The notes beneath the pieces are model-generated. The model had not been told where the DNA came from and did not search any database. It worked only from the letters and a program-made list of their open reading frames with translations. The position numbers and the translations under genes are program-made. DNA of 64,000 nt from Cristatella mucedo (lineage: Eukaryota > Bryozoa > Phylactolaemata > Cristatellidae), in assembly GCA_009760855.2 (NCBI GenBank), contig WPIO01000009.1:775001-839000 (forward strand). The letters are read 5' to 3'. Positions 35,400 through 46,736 of this stretch are shown piece by piece. Each line of letters opens with the position of its first letter. Position 1 is the stretch's first letter.

Positions 35400-36330
35400 T
35401 GAGCAGCTACGCTCGGTCGCCTCCCCGTTTTCCCTCCTTCATGCCTGTCTCGATCGAACTCGTCGCTCACTTTGTCTCCCACTCTAAAAAGACCACCAGT
35501 CTACTAAATCATGTACCAAATGTTCTCCTTAGTAGATACTTTGACATTTTGCTGCCCGAGAGTACAAATACTGTTAATGTGTCCCCGGTAACTGGCGACG
35601 TCATGTTCTTTATAAATAAAAACAGCTATTTTAGGCCACTCATTAAAAAGCCTACCGTATTGCACGTGAATTTCGATATATTTCATCTAGTCTCACTCGG
35701 TATTCTTATCCCAGACACTAGAACGAGTGGTGGCATTACGATAACACGATTGCATTTGTTCATCAAATTTTGCCGCCAGCAATTTAGAGCTAACCATTGT
35801 GTCTATCAGGCCAAGGCTTCTGTGAAGGTATAGCTGGACCAATCACCAGCGTTTAATACTGTTGACCAGCAGACTGTTCTGGATTGCCTCGCAACACGCG
35901 TAGGTTTTACTGCTATAGTGCGGAACTTGGATATGCTTTACTTCGGTGAGAGATTTTAGAACGTAGATATAAACGGCCGTCGGTCCATCTCATGAGCTCC
36001 TAAAGTATGGGATCCGCTCAGGGTTTGGTCTCAGATCTCTTTCTTTTGCTATCTACACACTCTAATAGCCGATGCCATCGCCTAATCTCGGCTTTCATTT
36101 CTGTGCCGGTGACACTCAGCTCTGCCTCTTCGTCAACCCTTGTGTAAGCCTTGTGCCGCATTCGACTCAATTGCCTTGCTGCCAGCATAGACGGCATTCG
36201 CACTTGGATGGACAACAACTTTCTGAGGCTTAACTTCAATAAGATGAACCTTGTGATAATGGACAAACCTAGTATTATCCGAATGTTAGAGGACCTTACC
36301 CGCACGATAAATATGACTACCAACACTTCG
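35400..36330 (+). pseudogene. LINE family A RT, strongly decayed
   Basis: Pieces in different frames align with the copy at 37590-40317: HFVSHSKKTTSLLNHVPNVL with the SKKTTNPLDPIPTVLL region there, then QFRANHCVYQA, FNTVDQQTVLDCLATRVG, and ISAFISVPV near the lost YADD box. IRTWMDNNFLRLNFNKMN marks the later part. There are many stops and indels and the active site is destroyed. Confidence 0.72.
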
Positions 36331-37589
36331 GAGAACAATTCGCGACCAGCAAACTTGTGGACATATATATGACAAAATGTTCTGTAGAAGCTCTACTTGC
36401 ACAAACATTTCGAGCAGGCGACAATTCCATCCTGCCGACCTGTCTTCAGAATTGCTCTCGACATTACGGAAAGAGTAGATCAGCAGTTTTATCTGAGCGT
36501 CTGATGGATTCTGCATCACAGCACTGTGACTTGCATAGGCGTCAATTGTTACGATCGAAGTTCACAGGTCAACTATTGTTAATATAGCAGGTTTTCTCGT
36601 CGGTAGTTGGACTGCTAGCTCTCTTAAAATTAGCGAGCTACTCTGAGAGGATAGCCTCTATTTTAGAGGTTCAATTATTTTTTATTACCTGCTCTTATTT
36701 AACAACCAACGCCACAATTTAGTGATAGGTTAAGGATGCCTAATCCTTCATTAGCAATACGACCTAAGAGCACCTTTAATAGGCTTATCCAATTTCTTAG
36801 GAATTGTGCTTGCGTGAAAGACGCATCGTTCATTAGACGATTCACCATTTTCAACTACTTGAGCACCAGTAACCGTCGAGTATATATGCCGGCTATGAAA
36901 TTAATTAAACAGATTGCGAACGGTGTGTGAATTTTATTTGCATAAATTACATTTCAGCAAATAGCCTTGGCTAAACTTAATCTAAAAGCTACTTAATGCC
37001 AATTCAACTGAGTCAGCATACCAATTCCTAAGAGCACCCATTTTATATACAGCTTTGCTACATGCTCCGTACTCGAGCGTTTCGACAAAAGACACCCATG
37101 TCCTCACTACGGAGACTGGCAAACTCGAGGACAAGCGTGCCGGGTCACCGGGTAGCTGAGAATACGAGCATTCGCTGTTTGATCCACCGACACTGTACAT
37201 ATCGGCCTGCGCTAGTCTTGAGCAATAGAAAGAATCGGGATCATTCTTCACACTTCGCACTGTCCCCTCCATCTCTGTCTATGCAGCAGTGCCAGAGGCG
37301 ATTTGTTGTGTAACGGCATCTCCAGCGGCGGCTGTTCTAGTGGCAGTCTCACGGAGACACAGCGGGCGCACGTTCGCAGTAAACGAGACTCTGCTTTATT
37401 CCTCTCAGCAGGCACGTATATGAGAGCTCGATCAATCGCAGCAGACGACACGAAATACAACCTGCATTAGTGGCCTTACGCTGCTGCTGCTTCAATGGCT
37501 TAACTATTGGCCGCAGCTGAGACATGTACACTAGTGTCGGGCGCTTCGCTAATTACAGGCGCACATCACAGATTCAGCTGTTCTTTGAT
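36331..37589. other. Unassigned host DNA
   Basis: Only short frames, none with support. No repeats were recognised. Confidence 0.4.
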
Positions 37590-40317
37590 GATAGTAAGCT
37601 TCTTGCTGATGTCGAAATAAACAATCTCCTCAACCGCTCGCAGATTAGCTCCTTACCTGATGATCCTAATGATGATCTAGCCGATCGCTTCTCTCGATTC
37701 TTTGTGCCGGAGATAGACAAGATCAGGGAATCCATCCCTGCGATGACAACGTCCCCACTAGAATGCTGTTCCTCGGTTCCTGGCTGCACCTCAATGTCTG
37801 CATTTAAGCAGGTCACTAGTGATCTAGTCCTAAAGTTCGCATCTCAATCAAAGAAGACAACAAATCCTCTGGACCCTATTCCAACTGTCCTGCTCCTACG
37901 TTGCATTGATCTACTGCTGCCATGCATAACTAACATAATTAATATGTCATTAGCCTCAGGTCATGTCCCAGCACCTTTCAAAAAAGCTGTAGTCAGGCCA
38001 CTTCTCAAGAAAGCTACACTTGACCAAGAGAACTTGAGCAACTACCGCCCAGTTTCCCTTCTACCATTCCTATCAAAGACACTCGAACGGGTCGTAGCGG
38101 ACCAGCTGAACTCGTATATCGAAACCTCACACCTTGCTAGTAAGTTCCAGTCTGGCTTTAGAGCTAATCACTCCACAGAGTCAGCATTGCTTAGGGTATA
38201 CAACGACCTACTTAGGAATGCAGACATGGGTAGAGTGTCTCTGCTTGATTTGCTTGATCTTTCGGCAGCTTTTGATACTATCGATCACAAAGTTCTTCTA
38301 GAGCGCCTCTCATCTCGCCTGGGCATCACTGGCACTGCTCTGCAGTGGTTCAGGTCCTATCTCAGTGGGAGACTCCAGAGTATTGACGTGAATGGACAAA
38401 GATCATCTGAAGTACCTCTGAAATATGGAGTACCTCAGGGCTCCGTGCTAGGTCCGGTTCTTTTCACGGTTTATACTCTGCCTCTTGCTGATGTGATTGC
38501 CATGCACAATCTAGGCTTTCACTTCTATGCGGATGACACTCAGTTGTACCTTTGCTTTGATCCCCCCAGCCTTCGAGCACCTCAAATTCTCTCAACTCAC
38601 TAGCTGCATGCATTGATGACATCCGCACATGGATGGCAGCAAATTTTCTAAAACTTAATGATGATAAAACTAACTTACTAGTTATCGGCAAACCAAGTGT
38701 GATCCAGAGATTGGACAGGCTGACTCTCAAAATTGGCTCTGCCAGCATATCTCCAGTTGAATCAGCTCGAAATCTAGGTGTCATATTCCAAAGCGACCTC
38801 TCGTTAGACGACCATATCAGCTCCACAGTCAAATCTGCCTATTTTCAGCTTCATAACATTGCTAAAATTCGGGCTTGTTTAGATAAAGATACCACATCTA
38901 AGTTGGTCCATGCATTCGTGACGTCCCGTCTCGACTTCTGCAACTCACTGCTTCAGTGGCTTGTAAAAAATTTAACTAGCTCTTTAGTTCTGTCTCGGCT
39001 TGATTATTGTAATTCCCTTTTGGCTGGGCTACCAAAGAAAGCTATTATGCCACTACAGCGGACTATGAATATGGCTGCAAGGCTGGTCGTCAAGTCCCAG
39101 CGGTTTGAGCACGTGTCACCTTTGCTGGAAGAGCTAGGATGGTTGCCGGTTGAGCAAAGGATACAGAGCAAAGTTCTTACGCTGACCCACAAGGCCCGCC
39201 ACGGTTGGCTCCTTCATACCTAGCTGAACTACTGCATCAGTTTCAGCCTGTTCGCGCCCTCAGGTCCTGTGTGGACGATAAATTAGCTGTCCCATTCCTC
39301 CGCTTAAGACAGTTGGTGACAGAAGCTTTAGCTCTGCAGGTCCTAGACTGTGGAACTCACTTCCACAATTCTTACGCAACGACATCTACTCTCCAACTGC
39401 CGACTATGGCACATCTTTTTCAGCGGTCCTGAACTGCTACTTCTATGCTTCTCACTACCTCAACTGCTCTCCTAACTCTGCGCTGCTTCCCACTTTCTCT
39501 TTGTTGCGTGAGACGAAGTCTGTTGGCTACCGAATGCGTACCGAAAGCCGCTTAGGCTGTGAGTGCGCTATACAAAACTCTCCTGCGTAACACCCACATG
39601 GTCTTTATGACTTTGTGGAGTTACTGACGGAGATACATTACATTACATTACTGGCCTACCAGCATGTGCAATCAGGCGATTGCAGCTGGTGCAAAACTCG
39701 GCAGCTAGACTTGTCTGTCGTGAGTGTCGCAGTTGCCACATTACTCCACTTCACGCCGACCTGCACTGGCTACCAGTCAAGCAACGGATTGACTTCAAGG
39801 TTTTGTCGATCACTTTTAGGTCCCTTCATTCTATGGCTCCAGCCTATCTGTCAGATATACTACCCCATCAGGCCAAGCATCGTACCACCCGCTTTTCGGA
39901 ATCCAACAGTCTAGAAATACCTCGTACAAACCTTAAATCCTTTGGAGACCGTGCATTTAGTTCATATGCTCCCAAAGGGTGGAACTCTCTCCCGACCTGC
40001 GTCAGAACATCCCCTGACCTGACCACATTTAAAAGGAACCTAAAAACACACCTATTTAGGACAGCATTTAGTGGGTCCCTGTGATTCGTCCTTGATGTGC
40101 TTATGCGTGCTGACACTGTGCATGCTGCCACTAACCACATTTGCATGCTGACCCTGTGCATGTCTCCCCTAGCCATATTACTCATTTCGTTTGTTTTTCA
40201 AGCATGATTTTACTTACCATTCAATTGCATTTTACTTTACAGCAAATGTAAAGCACCTAGAGAGAGATTAAGTTCTCTGAGGGCGCTTTATCAAGTGAAT
40301 AAATATTATTATTATTA
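37590..40317 (+). pseudogene. LINE family A (CR1/L2-like), most complete copy
   Basis: This 5'-truncated copy still encodes most of a reverse transcriptase in one frame to 38603. It has SNYRPVSLLPFLSKTLERVV, the NHSTESALLRVYNDLL region, the palm motif FDTIDHKVLLERL, VPQGSVLGPVLF and the catalytic FYADDTQLYL (38521-38550). A frameshift follows at about 38560-38600. The next frame continues through DDIRTWMAANFLKLNDDKTN and SPVESARNLGVIFQSDLSLD to about 38950, where family B is inserted. It resumes at 39651 and includes HRTTRFSESNSLEIPRTNLK and WNSLPTCVRT. The 3' UTR ends GCGCTTTATCAAGTGAATAA and (ATT)n. It encodes a non-LTR retrotransposase and is inactive as it stands. Confidence 0.88.
38951..39650 (+). 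mobile_element. LINE family B insertion inside family A
   Basis: The family A C-terminal domain is interrupted between CAACTCACTGCTT and GGCCTACCAGCATGTGC, bases that are nearly adjacent in the copy at 11600-11620. The insert encodes the C-terminal domain of another LINE (LVLSRLDYCNSLLAGLPKKA, RLVVKSQRFEHVSPLLEELG, WLPVEQRIQSKVL). It ends with the family B 3' UTR (TGCGCTATACAAAACTCTCC) and an ACATTACATTAC tail. It is younger than the family A copy it enters. Confidence 0.85.
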
Positions 40318-40663
40318 TTCTTGGCAAGTTTAGTCCGTAGAAATTAGAAATGCGCTGAGAAGTGACGACGCATGATTGCAGAGAATTTATAAGGAGTACC
40401 CGAACCGCAGTACAGCACTGCGCTCCTCGTCACAAGTGAGCGAGCTAAGGTAAGAGCTTTGCTTCTACTGGCTTCCGGTCTCGAGTAAGTTCAACTAGAA
40501 GCTAGAAAATCCTGCCAGACGTCTGCCAGATTGCGCCATTTCAGGGAATGTCGTAAGAAATTAGATGCAGCGGATGCTCTGATTCACACGCAGGCCCTTT
40601 AGACTAGCCGCCGAAAAATGCGGTCGAGCAGCGTCCTGCATACGTGGTCACTCTAGGTTCTGG

Positions 40664-40788
40664 TAATGATGGATTTTTACCTTTTCCGACATCATGCAAT
40701 TTTTGTCCATCCTCGGTTTCACCTTCGGCTGTCCAAAAATTTCCCGATATCGTAAAATGAAAAAATCCATCATCACGGAATTCGTGTT
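40664..40788. repeat. Foldback (imperfect inverted repeat)
   Basis: The left arm TGATGGATTTTT (about 40667-40678) is matched by AAAAAATCCATCA at about 40763-40775, with weaker pairing inside (CTTTTCCGACATCATG against CCCGATATCGTAAAATG). A second inner pair AATTTTTG/CAAAAATT lies between. It could be a small MITE or a terminal structure of the adjacent element. Confidence 0.6.
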
Positions 40789-40852
40789 ACCTTCTTTTTT
40801 AATCCGATAGACTTATAATTATTAATTTATTTCAGCAGAAATATTATTACCT

Positions 40853-40859
40853 TATATAG
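40853..40859 (+). promoter_or_regulatory. TATATAG start-proximal box, DNA polymerase gene
   Basis: TATATAG ends one base before the ATG at 40861. It is the same box found before most other genes of the element, and it supports this start for the polymerase. Confidence 0.65.
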
Positions 40860-40860
40860 C

Positions 40861-43800
40861 ATGATTTCAAAATCGAGTCAACAAAACTCTTTTCTTTTTG
40901 AAACTAGAAGGTTAATGAATATTGATTTTGATTTTTCAAGTTGAAAATATGTTGGAAAAAAAGGAAGAATTAATAAAGTTGGCTTTACAGAATCTGTTGT
41001 TACTGGAGGTGGTAATACTTTATCTTTTGCTTATAAAACAAAAAGAATATTTTCAGATTTTGAAACACTAAGAGAGATGATAAGATATCCAGCAAAGAAA
41101 TTACTTTTAAGTTAGAAGTTCTTGGTCTTTCATTAGAGTTAGTTTTAAAGTATCATTTGATATGAAAATGTTTGATGATGGAGCAATAGAAAAAAGAGGT
41201 GCACAATCTAAATCAACATTAACAATGGATAGTGAACCAATAAATACAATTTATGAGAAAATAATGATTTCATTAGAGAGAAGTTCCGAGTTTTTAATAG
41301 AAAATAGTGTTGGTTCAGGTTGGTTGTTTATTGGTTTTCATTCATTTTCAGTTGTTATTACTAAATACAATCCATTGAGCGGAGGATCTTATATTGAAAC
41401 CCCTAAATATCTCATCGATAAAAAGTGTATAATTAATTTAAAAAATGAAAAAGATGAGTTTTGTGCATTGTGGTGTGTTTTAAGAATGTTAAATCCAGTG
41501 GAAAGAAATAAATGGAAGATAAATGACTTAAAAAAGATACTATCTTTTAAATATTACCACTTAATTAGTGATATCGAATGGCCTTTAAAAGTCAAAGATG
41601 TTGATAAATTAGAAAAAGGCAATGAATGTTAGTATAAATGTTTACACGTGTGGGAATAAAGAAACTAGAGTTTCACCGTTAAGGGTTGTAAAAAAGTCAG
41701 ATGAGAAAGAAGGAAGACATGTTAATCTTTTATTACTTATTAAAGGTGATACAGAACATTATATGTTGATTAGCAACTTCAATTCATTATGTAGACCAAC
41801 TAATTCTGGCGGAAAACAGCATTATTGTCATAGATGTTTAAATAGATTCTTTGATAAAAAACAAGCAAACGATCATTTAGAACAATGTGAAAGTATAAAT
41901 TCTGGAACAACAGTTTATGTAATGCCTGATGAAAAAAGCAAGTTGATTAAGTTTGATTCTTTTACACATCTTAACACATGTCCATATGTTTGTTATGCAG
42001 ACTTTGAATGTATAATTGAAAAGAGAAAAGATGGATCAATTCATACTCCATGTTCTACTGCTTTTGTTATTATTGATTGGAAAGAAGAAGTTTTCGAAAG
42101 GTTTATGAATGTTGGATCTGATTGTGTTGTTAAGTTTTTACGAAGATTATTTGATTTATCAGACTTCTTAAAAAGTAAATTGACTGAAAATAATTCAGAA
42201 AACAAAATGGATGACTTAACTGAAAGTGAATTCGATGAATATGAAAATGCTCTTTTCTGTTGAATGTGCAAAGAACCATTCAATTAAAGAAATAGTGATT
42301 TAAGGAAAGTTCATGATCATTGTCATTTAACAAATAAGTACAGAGGTGCAGCACATCATATTTGTAATTTAAAAGCAGGAATGAACTATAAAAAATGGAA
42401 ACTTCCTGTTATATTTCATAATTTTAGAGGATATGATTCACATATAATTGTTAAAGCACTTGAAAATTTTAGTGTTGAAGCAGAGCCAATTGCAAATAAT
42501 CTTGAAAAGTATATGATGCTAAGAGTTAATAATTTAGTTTCAAGGATAGCGCTCAATTTATGCTTAATAACAATAATAATAATATTGCACTTGATAAAGC
42601 GCCCTCAGAGAACTTAATCTCTTTCTAGGCGCTTTACATTTGCTACAAAGTGATACGCAATAGAATAGTAAGTAAAATCATGCTTGAAAAACAAACAAAA
42701 TGAATGGGTCACTTGATAGTATTGCATCAACTATGGGAAAAACAATTGATTGTTTTCCAATTTCTAAAAAAGTTTTAAGTGAACTTTATCCAAACAAAAA
42801 ACTTGATATGTTAGCAACAAAAGGAGAATATATTTACGAGTAAATGGATTCATTTGAGAAGTTTTTCGTTACTTCTCTTCCAAAAAAGGAAGATTTTCAC
42901 TCAAGTGTTTACATGTTTGATATATCTGATGAAAGGTATAAAAAAGCAAATGATGTTTGGAAATAGTTTTATTGTAAAAATATGTTAGATTACCATAATT
43001 TATATCTTTTAACTGACGTCTTATTACTTGCAGATTGCTTTGAAGGTTTTAGAAAAGGTTTGATTTCAAAACTAAAACTAGATCCTGCAAATTTTGTCAC
43101 AACACCAAACTTTTCATGGAGTGCTGTATTCTGGTTTTCAGGAGTAACGATTGAGTTGTTGACTGATAGAGATAATTATGATATGATTAAAAAGTCGATT
43201 CGTGGTGGTATAAGTCAAGTGACTAGAAGGCTAGTTAAAGCAAACAATCCAATGGTTCCTGGATATGATAAAGATAAACCAACAACATGGGTGTCTTATC
43301 AAGATGCAACAAGTCTTTATCCTACTGCAATGATGGAACTTCTTCCACAAGGAAAAATTGAGGAAATTTACATGAAGGTTGGAATAATGACAGTATTCTT
43401 AAATTAGCAGATGAATCAGACACTGGTTACTTCTTTGTTGTTGATACTGAATATGATCCAAAAACTAAAGAGTATTATCATGATTTACATAATGAATATC
43501 CATTATGTGCGTGCATTAGAGTTGTTGATTGCTGTGAATATTCTAATTTCCAAAATAAATTTAAAACAGGAGCAAGTAATGTTTCAAAATTGATGTGTGA
43601 TTTTCTTCCGAAGAAAGACTATTTACTTCACTATAGATATTTAAAGTTCTACTTATCACATGGTATGACATGTAATGTAAAGAGAGTCTTTAAGTTTAAA
43701 CAATCGAGATGGCTCAAATCTTATATTGAAATGTGTGCTGAAATGAAAGCATTAAATTCAAATAAAAAGTTTTTAAGAAATCTTTGGAAACTTATAATGA

Positions 43801-44820
43801 ATTCATTCTATGGAAAAACGTGAGGATGTTGAAAAAAGAGTTACAACTTTCTTAGTTAGTGTTATGGATGAAATTGGAAGAAATAAATTTAATCAAAGGA
43901 TAAGAGATCCAAATATGGTTAATTTTAGAGACTTTGTAGAATCATTGACAATATTCCAAATGAATCAACCAAGAACCAAACTAAATAAACCAATATTTTT
44001 TGGTAGTGCAATTCTAGATTTATCAAAATTACATATGCAAAAGTTTTATTATGATGTTTTAAAACCAAAATATGGAAATAAAGTTAGTTTAATCTACACT
44101 GATACTGATTCATTAATTATGGAAATTGAAACACCTAATTTTTACGATGATATGAAAGATATGCCTGACTTCTTTGATGTTGACACAATTGGTAAGTTTA
44201 AAGATGAAACAGAAGGAAAAGTAATTTCAGAAGTATGTGCTTTAAGACCAAAATTATACTCAGTAAGTATTGTTAATGCTGAAAGAAAAGCAGCTGCAAA
44301 AGGAGTAACAAAAGCAGTAATAACTAAAACAATGGGGCATGATACTTTTGTTAGCTGTTTAACTGATAGCATGAAAGCTTTCAATGGTAAAACAATTGAT
44401 GGATTTAGTGAAAAGCAAGTCAGAAAGTTTCATAAAGTAGTTTAAGATAAACATGAATGATTTACTAATGAGTTAGAAAAAGTAGCACTATCAGCATTCG
44501 AATCAAAACATTACTGGCTAGACTGTGGTTGTTGTAGTTATGCATACGGTCATTACAAGATTTCAGAAGCATTAAGCAATGGTACTAATCCCGGCCACTG
44601 TAAAACTTGTAATATTAGTATAGATGCCAAAAAGGAAGAAAATTTTGAGAAGAAAAATTGAAGAAAAAAGAAGAAAAAAAGGATTGAAAATACCAAACCA
44701 TTACCAGTAAAGAGAGTTAGATTTCCAAATAAAAAGAAAAAGCAAGACGATAAAAAACTAGTTGATATACAAGAAGAAGTAGAGCTATACGAGTCAATAG
44801 AGAAATCAAATATATACTAA
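40861..44820 (+). pseudogene. pPolB: Protein-primed family B DNA polymerase, broken
   Basis: Replicates the element genome by protein priming. In order: an N-terminal region with Cys/His pairs (YCHRCLNRFF), exonuclease motif YADFEC at 41994-42011, a C-x-x-C and DHCHL zinc-like region (about 42265-42330), GYDSHIIVKAL, polymerase motif A DATSLYP at 43303-43323, motif B NSFYGK at 43800-43817 and motif C YTDTDS at 44095-44112. The tail is basic, KKKKQDDKK. All catalytic motifs survive, but the gene is cut by stops of all three kinds near 42263, 42288, 42841 and 42964, by frameshifts near 41120, 41625, 43400 and 43815, and by a LINE 3' end at 42565-42700. Its length of about 1,270 codons is normal for Polinton polymerases. 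It cannot make a full protein as read. Confidence 0.93.
42565..42700 (-). mobile_element. LINE family A 3' end inserted in polymerase gene
   Basis: Starting at an AATAATAAT tract, the sequence GCACTTGATAAAGCGCCCTC, CTTAATCTCTTTCTAGGCGC and CATGCTTGAAAAACAAAC is the reverse complement of the 3' terminus at about 40190-40317. Coding sequence typical of the polymerase exists immediately on both sides. A clear target-site duplication could not be fixed. Confidence 0.9.
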
Positions 44821-44844
44821 CAAAACTATTTTTACTATTATAGG

Positions 44845-45120
44845 ATAGATCCCAAAGAAATCGATATTACCAGTTCTGATAGTGAGTCAGAGTATTCAGA
44901 GGATTCAATTGACGATCCAGATTATCAAATGGAAACAGAATCTGAATCTGAGTCTTATACTTCTGAAGAATCATCTTACATTGAAACAGATTCTGAATCA
45001 GAAGAGGGTGAAGATCTAGAAGAACTTCTATTTGGTAAAAAAGATCTAACTAAAAAGGAAGTAAAAGAATATGAAGAGTATCTTGAATCATTGGATAGCT
45101 CTGAAGGCGAAGAGATTTAA
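44845..45120 (+). pseudogene. Small acidic protein, start codon lost
   Basis: The frame DPKEIDITSSDSESEYSEDS continues through repeated Glu/Ser/Asp clusters (METESESESYTSEESSYIET) to LESLDSSEGEEI and TAA. It is strongly acidic and low in complexity, like viral or nuclear histone-mimic and charge-neutralising proteins; no family can be named. A TATTATAGG box lies just before an ATA at 44845-44847 in the place expected for the ATG, so the start seems to have decayed from ATG to ATA. The next ATG in frame is at 44929 and would lose the first third. It lies between the polymerase and the paralogue array. Confidence 0.6.
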
Positions 45121-45146
45121 TTTCAATTAAATAAAATTTTATCTTC

Positions 45147-45154
45147 ATATATAG
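45147..45154 (+). promoter_or_regulatory. ATATATAG start-proximal box
   Basis: ATATATAG, three bases before the ATG at 45158, the first gene of the paralogue array. Confidence 0.7.
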
Positions 45155-45157
45155 AAA

Positions 45158-45424
45158 ATGGATGTCTCAAGAATTTTAAGTTGTGAACAATCTAGAGAAA
45201 TGGCAATAAAAATCTGTCTTCAAAAACTTAAAGGTCAAGATCAACGTATTGTTAAACATTCACTAGACAAACTCATTCCAGATATTGATAGTTCTTACAT
45301 TAGTATTCTTATAGATATATGTGATACATGTGATAAACTAATGGAGAGTCGTAGTAAGATAAATGAGATGCTTGAGGAAACAAATAAAAATCTAAAACAC
45401 CAAAAACAAAACCAGGAGTATTAA
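45158..45424 (+). CDS. Small paralogue 1 of 4, intact
   Basis: 88 codons starting MDVSRILSCEQSREMAIKIC, then LDKLIPDIDSSYISILIDIC and DTCDKLMESRSKINEMLEE. The second half is helical with a conserved pattern shared with the next three genes: a hydrophobic helix, I-C-D, then D-K-L and a short acidic end. It is intact, with an ATATATAG box three bases before the ATG. The function is unknown. The all-helical architecture and lack of a signal peptide suggest a soluble intracellular protein. It is the most diverged of the four. Confidence 0.68.
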   Translation: MDVSRILSCEQSREMAIKICLQKLKGQDQRIVKHSLDKLIPDIDSSYISILIDICDTCDKLMESRSKINEMLEETNKNLKHQKQNQEY

Positions 45425-45441
45425 TTAATTAATTTTATTAT

Positions 45442-45448
45442 TATATAG
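45442..45448 (+). promoter_or_regulatory. TATATAG start-proximal box
   Basis: TATATAG, three bases before the ATG at 45452. Confidence 0.7.
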
Positions 45449-45451
45449 GAA

Positions 45452-45689
45452 ATGGATCCAAGAATAGCAAGAATTGTATGTCATGATTATGTTAAAACCT
45501 ATGCATATCATGTTTGCAGAAGTATTTTTAAGATTGATAAAAGTGATAAAAAGGTTGTATTCTTATATCGCTAAACTACCTGATTCAATTATTGGAAACC
45601 TAACTAGAATGGGTGATCTTTATGATGAAATAGAAGCATGTGAAGATCTTATATCTTCTATTTACAATGGTATTTATAGTAAGTTTTAA
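45452..45689 (+). pseudogene. Small paralogue 2 of 4, frameshifted
   Basis: It starts MDPRIARIVCHDYVKTYAYH and ends in this frame at about 45575. A neighbouring frame carries on with LPDSIIGNLTRMGDLYDEIE and ISSIYNGIYSKF to TAA at 45687-45689. The order of elements (N-terminal R-I, a Y-A segment, L-P-x-S-I, a D-E-I-E-A segment, S-I-Y-x-x-I end) matches paralogues 3 and 4, so a single indel near 45530-45560 has broken the gene. Function unknown. Confidence 0.62.
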
Positions 45690-45710
45690 TTTATTTTTTA
45701 TTTTTATATA

Positions 45711-45933
45711 ATGGATATTGCAAGAATACTAGCTAATAACTATGGAAGATTATATGCATTTTATTTTACTATTAAATTTTTTTAGAAATTTTGATAATAA
45801 CGATGAAAAACAAAGTTATTATATCAATGAGTTACCTGTTTCAGTCAAACAAAGGTTACTTGAAATATGTGACATACTTGATAAAATAGATAAACTTGAA
45901 AGTCAGATATATTCTATTTATGAAAGCATCTAA
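45711..45933 (+). pseudogene. Small paralogue 3 of 4, frameshifted
   Basis: TTATATA directly precedes the ATG at 45711. The frame reads MDIARILANNYGRLYAFYFT and stops at 45784-45786. The remainder is in the next frame: NDEKQSYYINELPVSVKQRL, LLEICDILDKIDKLE and SQIYSIYESI. It is the closest relative of paralogue 4 (L-P-V-S-x-x-Q-[RK]-L-L-E-I-C-D-I in both). Function unknown. Confidence 0.62.
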
Positions 45934-45956
45934 ATAAAAAATTATTATTATTATAT

Positions 45957-46190
45957 ATGTCTACTGAAAGAATAGTATCTAATAACATGGGAAGAACATA
46001 TGCACATAGAGTTTGTGTTAGAATTTTTGATTATTTTAGCGTAAGTGATGTAGAAAAATTAACTCATTATATTAATAATCTACCTGTTTCAACTATACAA
46101 AAGTTACTTGAAATATGTGATATCTCAGATGAAATTGATAAACTTATGGAGCAAGAAGATTCTATTTACATGAGTGTTCTCCGTCAATAG
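45957..46190 (+). CDS. Small paralogue 4 of 4, intact
   Basis: 77 codons: MSTERIVSNNMGRTYAHRVC, VRIFDYFSVSDVEKLTHYIN, LPVSTIQKLLEICDISDEID, ending SIYMSVLRQ. A TATAT run abuts the ATG. Two helical halves are joined by a short loop. The conserved R-I-x-x-N-x-x-R-x-Y-A and L-L-E-I-C-D cores define the family with the three genes upstream. No known domain is recognised; an intracellular viral accessory protein is the most I can say. Confidence 0.68.
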   Translation: MSTERIVSNNMGRTYAHRVCVRIFDYFSVSDVEKLTHYINNLPVSTIQKLLEICDISDEIDKLMEQEDSIYMSVLRQ

Positions 46191-46219
46191 TTTATATGTA
46201 TTTTTAATTTTTTTATTGT

Positions 46220-46226
46220 TATATAG
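46220..46226 (+). promoter_or_regulatory. TATATAG box before a lost start codon
   Basis: TATATAG followed by GAAA and then ACG at 46231, where every parallel site has ATG. Confidence 0.68.
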
Positions 46227-46230
46227 GAAA

Positions 46231-46695
46231 ACGGAAGCAGTTACTGACCCAATGCTAGCAACTTCTGCAATGGCACTTAAATCTTACGTTGATTATCTTG
46301 TTAGGTCAAGAATGACAGCATATGATGAACAAAAACTCAGTTATGATATTTCAGTTATGACTGATACATCTGTTAAGAGATTCTATCTTGATGAAGCAGA
46401 CATTGAAGCACAAAAGATTATTACTGCAGGTCAAAGTGAAGTTCTATCAGGTCTTGAGGAAAGAGTTAGATCTAAAGTTGATGCTCTTCTCGATGATCCT
46501 AGTGAGATTGCTGATTATACGACTTGGATTGCAACACAACTTCCATCAATGTCTACAGTCATATCTGGAGTACCTGGTGTTAAACCTGATATCACTGGAA
46601 TTGTTAAAGATGAATGTTACGCAATTCTACTAAGTATTACTGATGGTAAGAGTGCAAAACAAAAAGCCGCTGAGGCAGCACTATCTCAAGTGTAG
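46231..46695 (+). pseudogene. Alpha-helical protein of unknown function, ATG changed to ACG
   Basis: From ACG at 46231 the frame is open for 154 codons: EAVTDPMLATSAMALKSYVD, YDEQKLSYDISVMTDTSVKR, a helix with VLSGLEERVRSKVDALLDDP, and VPGVKPDITGIVKDECYAIL to the end AALSQV. An upstream in-frame ATG exists at 46174 but falls inside paralogue 4, and the TATATAG box at 46220 points to 46231 as the original start. The first internal ATG is at 46252. The body is intact. No domain is recognised. Confidence 0.6.
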
Positions 46696-46726
46696 TTTAA
46701 TTAAATTAAATAAAATGTAAAAAGAA

Positions 46727-46733
46727 TATATAG
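46727..46733 (+). promoter_or_regulatory. TATATAG start-proximal box
   Basis: TATATAG, three bases before the ATG at 46737. Confidence 0.7.
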
Positions 46734-46736
46734 AAG

